A DNA stretch of 15,583 bases. It comes from CAZMXI01 sp964570205. Its GTDB lineage: Bacteria > Planctomycetota > Phycisphaerae > Tepidisphaerales > Tepidisphaeraceae. The stretch lies in contig CAZMXI010000121.1 in NCBI GenBank assembly GCA_964570205.1, positions 1 to 15,583 on the forward strand. The letters are read 5' to 3'. The notes under the pieces were generated by a model that saw only the letters and a program-made list of their open reading frames with translations, was not told the origin of the DNA and did no database searches. Positions 7,911 to 13,344 of the stretch are shown here, piece by piece (the stretch's first letter is position 1; each line of letters begins with the position of its first letter). A program made the translations under genes and the position numbers.

Positions 7911-9048
7911 CCAGGTCGGCCGCCCGCACCAGATCGGGCGATGCGGTGAGATGGAAGAAGGCGTCGCTGGCGGGGTTGAGCAACTCCGTAAGGCGGTCGC
8001 CGTGCAGGTCAAGCTCGCCGGTCACTGGAAGATCGACGGTGGGCGATGAAGGCGCGGTGGGGGAGTTGGCTTGAGTCTTAGACCGAAAAACCCATATGCG
8101 GTCGGCGAGATTGGCGCTCAGGAAGGCGCTGGCTACGGTTGGGCCGCCCTCGACCATCAGATGCGTGACTTGACGCCCATAGAGGTCTGCAAGGACGGCT
8201 TCAATCGATGGGTGGCCTTGGGCGTCGGGCGGCACGGCAATGACTTGCACGCCGGCATGGATCAGGGCGATCGAGTTGTCGGATGTGGCAGGTGCACAGG
8301 TATAAACCAGCAACGGGGTGTGCCGAGCCGTTCTAACCAACTGTGAATGCAAAGGCAGGCGCAACCGCGAATCCAGCACGATGCGCAGCAGCGGCCGGGC
8401 ATGGGCGAACCCGCGTGTGGTGAGCAACGGATCATCCGCAATAGCGGTGTTGATGCCGACAAGGATGGCGTCGCTGTCGGCCCTCAGGGCGTGAACGACC
8501 CTGTGGGATGTGGGATTGGTGATGGCCATGCGTCGGCCGCCCGCGCCGGCGACCTTGCCGTCAACGGTCTGTGCCCATTTCAGCGTCACATAGGGGCGAT
8601 GGTGCGCCATGCGAGCGACGAAAGGGGCGATGAGCTGGCGGACCCGCGTCTCCAGCACACCGATTTCCACGGCGACCCCGGCATCGCGCAACTGGGCGGC
8701 GCCATGGCCGGATACCTCGGGATTTGGATCAACGCAGCCGATCACCACTTGGGCGATGCCGGCTCCCACGAGCAACGGAACGCAAGGGGGCGTCTTCTTG
8801 CCGACATGGCAGCAGGGTTCGAGGGTGACGTAGACGGTCGCACCTCGGGGGGAGGTGGTGCAGGCCGCAACCGCTTCGGGTTCAGCATGCGGTCCACCGA
8901 ACCGCTCGTGATAGCCTTCGCCGATGGTGTGCCCGTCTTTGACGATGACGCAGCCCACCATGGGATTGGGTTCCACACGGCCGCGACCGCGCATCGCCAG
9001 ACCGATGGCGCGCAACATGTAGTGGCTGTCTGACTGGACGCTGGCCAT
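7885..9048 (-). CDS. ribD: Bifunctional riboflavin biosynthesis deaminase/reductase RibD
   Basis: RibD carries out two cytoplasmic steps of riboflavin synthesis: deamination of the pyrimidine product of GTP cyclohydrolase II, then NADPH-dependent reduction of the ribosyl side chain. The N-terminal deaminase (about 1-145) shows H54-A-E56 and the zinc cysteines C79 and C89 in EPCCHVGKKTPPC. The C-terminal reductase (about 147-350) shows RPYVTLKWAQTVDGKVAG, ILVGINTAIADDPLLTTR and the nucleotide-binding VEGGPTVASAFL. The length of 387 residues is normal. Two details differ from the textbook motif: HAEPEA where many RibDs have HAEVxA, and nine residues between the two zinc cysteines where I recall eight in the E. 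coli enzyme. The gene starts 12 bases after lspA and is probably translated from the same mRNA. No FMN riboswitch-like leader is possible there, since the spacer is too short. Confidence 0.93.
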   Translation of the reverse strand: MASVQSDSHYMLRAIGLAMRGRGRVEPNPMVGCVIVKDGHTIGEGYHERFGGPHAEPEAVAACTTSPRGATVYVTLEPCCHVGKKTPPCVPLLVGAGIAQVVIGCVDPNPEVSGHGAAQLRDAGVAVEIGVLETRVRQLIAPFVARMAHHRPYVTLKWAQTVDGKVAGAGGRRMAITNPTSHRVVHALRADSDAILVGINTAIADDPLLTTRGFAHARPLLRIVLDSRLRLPLHSQLVRTARHTPLLVYTCAPATSDNSIALIHAGVQVIAVPPDAQGHPSIEAVLADLYGRQVTHLMVEGGPTVASAFLSANLADRIWVFRSKTQANSPTAPSSPTVDLPVTGELDLHGDRLTELLNPASDAFFHLTASPDLVRAADLVNAPANAQ

Positions 9049-9060
9049 AAACCGGGAGTT

Positions 9061-9606
9061 TCAGGCGAGGTCTTTCAGTCCCGGGCCTTCGGCGGTCGAG
9101 GGCTGCTTTCGCGGTTCGGACTGAAAAAGGCTATAGAGCACCATCAGCCCGACGCCGGTGCACAACAGCACGTCGGCGACATTGAATATCCAGGGAAACA
9201 GACTCGGCCATTGCGGCAGGGCATAGATCATGTCGCGGACATGGCCGAAGGCCAGCCGGTCGTACATGTTGCCGACGACGCCCGCGAGCAGCATGCCAAG
9301 GACCAACTGGTAAAACCACTGCCGTTGGCTCTGGGCATACAAGTAGAACAGAAAGATGATGGCCGCCACGGACACGGCGATGAAGAGCAGATGCTGCCCC
9401 TCGCCAAAACCGAAAACGGCGCCGGGATTGGTCGTGATTTTGAAATGGAGCCACCCGGGAATGACGCGGGCTTCTTCATCGGGTCCCAGACGGGCGAAAG
9501 CCTGATGCTTCGTCCACAGATCCACAATCACCCCTGCCGACGCGGTCAGGAGGAACCTGGCCAGGGCCAACGGCGAGCGGAAGTTCGTGATCGCGTCTGA
9601 ATTCAT
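9061..9606 (-). CDS. lspA: Lipoprotein signal peptidase (signal peptidase II) LspA
   Basis: LspA is the inner-membrane aspartyl protease that removes the signal peptide of prolipoproteins after lipidation. The 181 residues contain four predicted membrane helices: about 14-32, 72-91, 98-115 and 139-162. Both catalytic aspartates are present: D116 in VVGNMYDRL and D145 in FNVADVLLCTG, together with the NPGAVFGFG loop that precedes the second helix. Length and topology match the family. I take the ATG at 9606; a TTG four codons upstream at 9618 is also possible, and a GGAGA lies 13 bases before the ATG, which suits neither perfectly. The gene is the middle member of the DksA-like/lspA/ribD set; the gap to the DksA-like stop is about 70 bases and to ribD 12. 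The C-terminal tail after the last helix is polar and probably disordered. Confidence 0.93.
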   Translation of the reverse strand: MNSDAITNFRSPLALARFLLTASAGVIVDLWTKHQAFARLGPDEEARVIPGWLHFKITTNPGAVFGFGEGQHLLFIAVSVAAIIFLFYLYAQSQRQWFYQLVLGMLLAGVVGNMYDRLAFGHVRDMIYALPQWPSLFPWIFNVADVLLCTGVGLMVLYSLFQSEPRKQPSTAEGPGLKDLA

Positions 9607-9675
9607 GATTGGCCGCAATCTCCGCGGCGCGTCATTTCGCCGGCCGAGTCCCGGCTTGGCCGCGGAGAAAGCTTA

Positions 9676-10308
9676 TCAACGCACCAATCCCTTTTCCAAC
9701 TGGCGGGCATACTCGATGGAGAATCGAGCCCATGGCTTGGCTTCCAGGCGTGCTTTGCTGATTGGCTTGCCCGTTCCCTCACAAATTCCGTAGGTTCCAT
9801 CCATGATCTTGCCGAGCGCTACGTTGATTTCCCGAAGCAATTCACGGTCCTTGGCCACCAGTCCGAGGGTGAACTCCTGCTCGTAGTTGTCGGTTCCCAT
9901 ATCCGCCATGTGGATGGGCAGATTGGAAAGGTTGCTGCCGCCCCCGCTCCGGAGCGCTTCCTCTTCCATCGAGTGCACGTCGCCCAGCAACTCTCGCCGT
10001 TTGGCAAGCAGCAGGTCGCGATAGAGTTCAAGTTCCTTGGTTTTCAGGCCGGATTGATTCTTGGGCATCTTCGCGGAAAGGGATGACAGTCGCACGGGAC
10101 CGTTGCGCGAAAGGACAGGCTGAACCGGCGGCACTGTCGCAGCCTTGACTTTGACGGCCGCTCCGTTGCTGCCGCCGGACTTGCGGGCGACCGGTTTCCG
10201 GAGGCACGCCTTGCGGGCCTTGGCCGCTTTGGCGGCGGTCGCCCGCTTCTTCGCGGCTGGTTCGTTCGATGCCCTGGCTTTCGAGGACTTCTTCGATGTC
10301 TTGGCCAC
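9676..10308 (-). CDS. DksA/TraR-family protein without zinc cysteines, with basic H1-like N-terminal tail
   Basis: This is a 210-residue DksA/TraR relative. The C-terminal half has the DksA-like layout: a coiled-coil hairpin at about 88-165 with tip acidic residues in HMADMGTDNYEQEFTLGL, then the TYGICEGTGKPISKARLEAK segment and PWARFSIEYAR. In canonical DksA four cysteines bind zinc; here only C176 remains, and T179, S197 and A201 replace the others, so no C4 zinc site can form. Residues 1-60 are rich in Lys, Ala and Arg (for example KKRATAAKAAKARKA), resembling a histone H1-type DNA-binding tail. The GTG at 10308 is chosen because GAGGG lies six bases upstream; a GTG at 10350 would give 14 more residues. 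Known role of DksA proteins is to modulate RNA polymerase via the secondary channel; whether this one does so is inference. It heads the lspA/ribD unit. Confidence 0.87.
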   Translation of the reverse strand: MAKTSKKSSKARASNEPAAKKRATAAKAAKARKACLRKPVARKSGGSNGAAVKVKAATVPPVQPVLSRNGPVRLSSLSAKMPKNQSGLKTKELELYRDLLLAKRRELLGDVHSMEEEALRSGGGSNLSNLPIHMADMGTDNYEQEFTLGLVAKDRELLREINVALGKIMDGTYGICEGTGKPISKARLEAKPWARFSIEYARQLEKGLVR

Positions 10309-10423
10309 TGATGACCCTCTTTTCTCTCCTTGCCTACCAAAGCCCCACACGGCAAAAGAACGCTAAAATGTCATGCGGTAAGAGCTCTCCGTCTGCTTGA
10401 TACCGCCCGATCGAAGGCGAAAC

Positions 10424-10453
10424 AGTATATCATCAACTGCACATGCATGTCAA
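10424..10453 (-). promoter_or_regulatory. Sigma-70-type promoter for the DksA-like/lspA/ribD unit
   Basis: On the minus strand a consensus -35 box TTGACA (10448-10453) and a near-consensus -10 box TATACT (10424-10429) are separated by 18 bases. Transcription would begin near 10417, leaving a leader of about 110 bases before the GTG at 10308. A perfect 10-base palindrome, ACATGCATGT (10441-10450), overlaps the -35 box and the spacer, where a repressor would sit. This is the best promoter match seen in the window. Confidence 0.6.
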
Positions 10454-10516
10454 CGTTTTGAAAGGACTTTCCGGCCGTTCGTCCGGTAATTTGGGCGATC
10501 TGGCCTCGTCCATCAA

Positions 10517-10606
10517 CTTGGCCTCGGGATCGAGCTTTTCGCGGCGGCCCGGCTTGCCCTATGGTTGCGTTAGGCCAAGCGCGTTCGTAGATTGTCGGGC
10601 TCGATC
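10517..10606 (+). promoter_or_regulatory. pheT leader with two mutually exclusive long-range pairings
   Basis: The 315 bases between the DksA-like start and pheT hold the minus-strand promoter and, on the plus strand, a structured leader. CTTGGCCT (10517-10524) is fully complementary to AGGCCAAG (10572-10579). GATCGAGC (10528-10535) is fully complementary to GCTCGATC (10599-10606), which ends five bases before the AGGGA ribosome binding site of pheT. The two 8-base pairings cross, so they must be alternatives or a pseudoknot. A nested CGGG/CCCG (10525-10528 with 10548-10551) fits the first fold. No plus-strand promoter was clear, no Phe-rich leader peptide was found, and there is no T-box-like motif that I could recognise. 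The pairings are seen; a regulatory function is inference. Confidence 0.35.
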
Positions 10607-10623
10607 TATCAGGGAACGAAGAT

Positions 10624-12633
10624 ATGAAAATCAGCCTCGAATGGCTTTCCGAGTACTTGCCGAGCCCTCTTGCCGCGGATCAGGCGGCTGACGTTCTGAC
10701 TCATGGCGGGCTGCCCGTCGAGCACATCGATCGCGTGTGCGACGACTCGGTCATCGACGTCGAGGTAACCAGCAACCGTGGCGATTGCCTGTCGCATCTG
10801 GGCGTGGCGCGGGAACTGGGCGCCCTGCTCGGCCGGGAGGCGCGTCTGCCGCAACCCGGCGTCAGCGAGTCGTCGATGCCTGCTTCGTCGGCGACTTCCG
10901 TCCGGATCGACGCGTTGGATCTCTGCCCGCACTACACCGCAAGGGTCATTCGCAACCTGCGGATCGGACCAAGCCCCGCATGGATGGTCCGCAGGCTCGA
11001 GGCAGTCGGGTTGAGAGCGATCAATAATGTTGTGGATGTGACCAACTACGTCATGTTCGAAATGGGCCAGCCGCTGCATGCGTTTGACTTCGACCGGCTG
11101 GCCGAGCATCGCATCATTGTGCGGCGCGCCGCTGGGGGAGAGAAGATCACCTCGATCGATGGCCGGGAACGCGCCCTGGCCGAGGGCATGCTGGTGATCG
11201 CCGACGCGAATCGGCCGGTGGCGCTGGCGGGCGTGATGGGCGGCATTGATTCCGAAGTCTCACCTTCGACCACCAGCGTGCTGCTGGAATCCGCGAGATT
11301 CGACCCGCTGTCGGTGCGCAGGACGGCTCGCGGTCTGGCGATGATGAGCGACAGTTCCTATCGGTTCGAGCGAGGGATCGATCCCACCCTTCCGGAGCGA
11401 GCTAGCCTTCGCGCGGCACAGCTCATCCTCCAGACGGCCGGCGGCGAGCTCCTGAGCGGCCTGGTTGCATGCGGCGCCAGCGGCTATACGCCCCGTAAGC
11501 TGAGCCTCCGCATGAGCCGGCTGCGGCAACTGCTTGGAATCGAGTTGCCCGTCGAGAAGGTCATGGATGCCCTGCGCCGGCTGCAGTTCTCGCCGGCAGT
11601 CGATGGCGATCGGGTCGATGTGCAGGTCCCGAGTTGGAGGCTGGATGTCAACATCGAAGCCGATCTGATTGAGGAGGTCGCCCGGCTTGTCGGGTATGGC
11701 CAGATCCCGGTCCGCGAGGAGATATCCATCCGATTGACGCCGCCCAGCGCGGACGCGAGCACTTTGACGACGATTCGCGACCTGCTGGCGGGGGCAGGCT
11801 ATTACGAAGCCATCACTGTCACGTTCATCTCCGACAGTCTGCGCGATTCGTTTACTCCACCGGAGGCGGCTGCGTTGCCGCGGGCGCTGGCGGTGACCCG
11901 GCCGGCCGACGCGCACCTGCGACCGACGCTGATTGGCGGGCTCCTGGAAGCGGTGCGCCACAACGAAACGGTAGGCAATCTCGGGGCCAGACTGTTCGAG
12001 ACCGGTTCGACGTTCTGGACGGATTCCGCGGGGAAGATCGTCGAGCGTCGACGCCTGACCGTGGTCGGCAGCGACGATATGCATGAGGTGCGGGGTGTGG
12101 TTGAGGCTCTGTTGGGGAAGCTCAACCCGGGTCGTGCGATCACAATCGTCCCCGATAGTCGTCCCGGTTTCGCTTCGGGTGCGTGCGGACGCATCGAGTG
12201 GGGCGGCGATATCGCGGGATACGTCGGCCGCGTCGACCGAGCGGTCGCCGAGAAGCTGGCTCTGCGGGAATTGCCCTGTGCGGCCGAGTTGGAACTGTCG
12301 TTGCTCCTGGAGCATGCGCTCCATGTGCGGCAACTCCAACCGCTGCCGCGTTTCCCGGCCGTACGGCGAGACCTGTCGCTGGTGCTAGGCGAATCGGTGC
12401 GCTACGAGGCCGTGGATCGGATCATTCGCGATCTTAAACTGCCGGATCTGGAGAACCTTGAATATGTGACGACCTATCGGGGCAAGCCGCTTGAGCGGGG
12501 GACCAAGAGCGTGACGGTGACGCTGGTGTTCCGTTCCCAGAATGCAACGCTCACCAGCGAGCAGGTGGAGGCGTCGGTGCAACGGGCGATTGAAGCCACA
12601 AGGCAGGGGCTTTCGGCCACACTCAGGACATGA
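10624..12633 (+). CDS. pheT: Phenylalanyl-tRNA synthetase beta subunit, short form without EMAP domain
   Basis: PheT pairs with PheS in the alpha2-beta2 enzyme that charges tRNA-Phe. The 669 residues show the N-terminal MKISLEWLSEYLP, DVEVTSNRGDCLSHLGVARE (45-64), the B3/B4 editing domain with TNYVMFEMGQPLHAFDFDRL (140-159), the B5 domain at about 290-365 with VPSWRLDVNIEADLIEEVAR, the catalytic-like core and a C-terminal FDX-ACB anticodon-binding domain (575-669) beginning PRFPAVRRDLSLVL. Compared with the usual ~800-residue protein, the roughly 110-residue EMAP/tRNA-binding domain between residues about 40 and 45 is absent, with the flanks joined cleanly. AGGGA at 10611-10615, eight bases before the ATG, is a good ribosome binding site. 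No pheS lies directly upstream, so the pair is split or pheS is elsewhere. Editing-site residues were not individually verified. Confidence 0.94.
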   Translation: MKISLEWLSEYLPSPLAADQAADVLTHGGLPVEHIDRVCDDSVIDVEVTSNRGDCLSHLGVARELGALLGREARLPQPGVSESSMPASSATSVRIDALDLCPHYTARVIRNLRIGPSPAWMVRRLEAVGLRAINNVVDVTNYVMFEMGQPLHAFDFDRLAEHRIIVRRAAGGEKITSIDGRERALAEGMLVIADANRPVALAGVMGGIDSEVSPSTTSVLLESARFDPLSVRRTARGLAMMSDSSYRFERGIDPTLPERASLRAAQLILQTAGGELLSGLVACGASGYTPRKLSLRMSRLRQLLGIELPVEKVMDALRRLQFSPAVDGDRVDVQVPSWRLDVNIEADLIEEVARLVGYGQIPVREEISIRLTPPSADASTLTTIRDLLAGAGYYEAITVTFISDSLRDSFTPPEAAALPRALAVTRPADAHLRPTLIGGLLEAVRHNETVGNLGARLFETGSTFWTDSAGKIVERRRLTVVGSDDMHEVRGVVEALLGKLNPGRAITIVPDSRPGFASGACGRIEWGGDIAGYVGRVDRAVAEKLALRELPCAAELELSLLLEHALHVRQLQPLPRFPAVRRDLSLVLGESVRYEAVDRIIRDLKLPDLENLEYVTTYRGKPLERGTKSVTVTLVFRSQNATLTSEQVEASVQRAIEATRQGLSATLRT

Positions 12634-12672
12634 GCGTTTCCGCGCACCGCTCGGCAAATCGCTTCATACGGT

Positions 12673-12693
12673 GAGGCGTGGTTATGACGCCTC
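12673..12693 (+). terminator. Hairpin 40 bases after pheT, possible transcript end
   Basis: GAGGCGT and ACGCCTC form a perfect 7-base-pair stem with the 7-base loop GGTTATG. Its position just after the pheT stop suggests a transcript end or a 3'-stabilising hairpin. It is not followed by a run of T, so it is not a canonical intrinsic terminator. Confidence 0.33.
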
Positions 12694-12763
12694 GGCGGGA
12701 TATAGGCGTAAATCTGTGCGGTTAAATGAATTGTGCCCACTCCATGCGATCCAACCCATCCCA

Positions 12764-12779
12764 ACGCCGGGAACGGCGT
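12764..12779 (+). other. Second hairpin after pheT, with a GGAA tetraloop
   Basis: ACGCCG and CGGCGT pair over six bases around GGAA, which is a stable GNRA-type tetraloop. The following bases ATTCCTTG are only mildly T-rich. It lies 131 bases after the pheT stop and could be part of a tandem 3' structure with the hairpin at 12673-12693. Confidence 0.3.
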
Positions 12780-12981
12780 ATTCCTTGCCGTCGCATTCGG
12801 TCTGATGTGGCGAATCCCCACTCAATCCATAGGGGATTGGATCGCAGGATGCTTTATCTTTATTGGTATATATTTACATAAATCTATGTTCTTCTGTGCG
12901 CTCTGGCGCGATGCGAAAGCGGGAGTGTGAGTGCTGTTCCTGACAGTGGGAACGCAGTGCCCGCAATTGGGAACCTTTTTA

Positions 12982-13101
12982 GCCCGCAATTCTCACAATG
13001 TGCCCGTCCATAGAGTGGTATTGCCGACCGGGGATGAGCGTGCGGTGGTGAATCGACGCTGCCCGCGCAATTTGTGCTGGATTTCACAATGTGTTGCGGG
13101 C
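12982..13101. repeat. Inverted pair of GCCCGCAA/CACA-N-TGTG elements bounding 120 bases
   Basis: The left copy (12982-13002) reads GCCCGCAA, four spacer bases TTCT, then CACAATGTG. The right copy (13085-13101), read on the other strand, is GCCCGCAA directly followed by CACATTGTG. Each CACA-N-TGTG is itself a short palindrome. The two elements face each other around a 120-base segment that has no gene. They could be ends of a small degraded mobile element or paired protein-binding sites. Confidence 0.35.
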
Positions 13102-13280
13102 AATATATGCACGCAGTGTGATGGCATTCGATTCGCTGATGGCGAAGTTGGCAAGCCGCTGGGTCGGCCGCATTGACGGCGGGCCAAGCGTCTTGGGCGT
13201 GGCGTTGGATGCCTTTGGGCTGGATCTCCGCTGAGCGAGGTTGTCTTGGTGAGAACGCGGAGTGGGGTTTCAGCCCAGGC

Positions 13281-13298
13281 TTGTGAAGGTTTTCACAA
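13281..13298 (+). promoter_or_regulatory. Crp/FNR-type palindrome upstream of the HybA-HybB gene
   Basis: TTGTGAA-GGTT-TTCACAA is a perfect 7-base inverted repeat and contains TGTGA-N6-TCACA, the textbook half-site arrangement of Crp-like regulators. It ends 46 bases before the ATG at 13345. Such regulators commonly control anaerobic or carbon-dependent respiration, which suits the gene that follows. The position so close to the gene fits repression or a short leader better than class II activation, since no -10 box was found downstream. As RNA the same bases would form a 7-base-pair hairpin, which is the main alternative. Confidence 0.42.
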
Positions 13299-13344
13299 CG
13301 ATCCATGCATCGTCGCGCCCTGTCGAAAGGAGCAGTCGGTCTCC

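Larger units (their letters stand above)
12634..13344. other. Gene-free 711-base gap between pheT and the HybA-HybB gene
   Basis: No credible gene was found on either strand; the short open frames here show no family motif, no convincing ribosome binding site and no consistent composition. The stretch is less GC-rich than its neighbours, with an AT-rich tract at about 12850-12895. It holds several inverted repeats described separately: hairpins at 12673-12693 and 12764-12779, an AATCCCC/GGGGATT pair at 12813-12838, an inverted pair of GCCCGCAA-CACA elements between 12982 and 13101, and a Crp/FNR-like palindrome at 13281-13298. GCCCGCAATT also occurs as a direct repeat at 12959-12968 and 12982-12991. 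It may be a long regulatory region or a decayed insertion; the sequence does not decide. Confidence 0.6.

Noticed and set aside
10443..10691. 82-codon plus-strand frame across the pheT leader and start
   Set aside because: It overlaps the pheT start in another frame, has no family motif, and is not Phe-rich, so it is not a leader peptide either.
11260..12339. Minus-strand open frame of 359 codons opposite pheT
   Set aside because: It is a shadow of pheT, with antisense composition and no motif.
12733..12930. 65-codon plus-strand frame with a hydrophobic middle in the pheT/hyb gap
   Set aside because: It has no ribosome binding site, crosses an inverted repeat and an AT-rich tract, and has no recognisable family pattern.
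13200..13260. Possible sigma-54 promoter (TGGC...TGC) before the hyb gene
   Set aside because: The GG and GC pairs are eight bases apart, not ten, and other candidates lack the GC element.
12884..13306. 140-codon minus-strand frame in the pheT/hyb gap
   Set aside because: It is Pro/His/Arg/Cys-rich without structure, has no start signal, and runs through the repeat elements.
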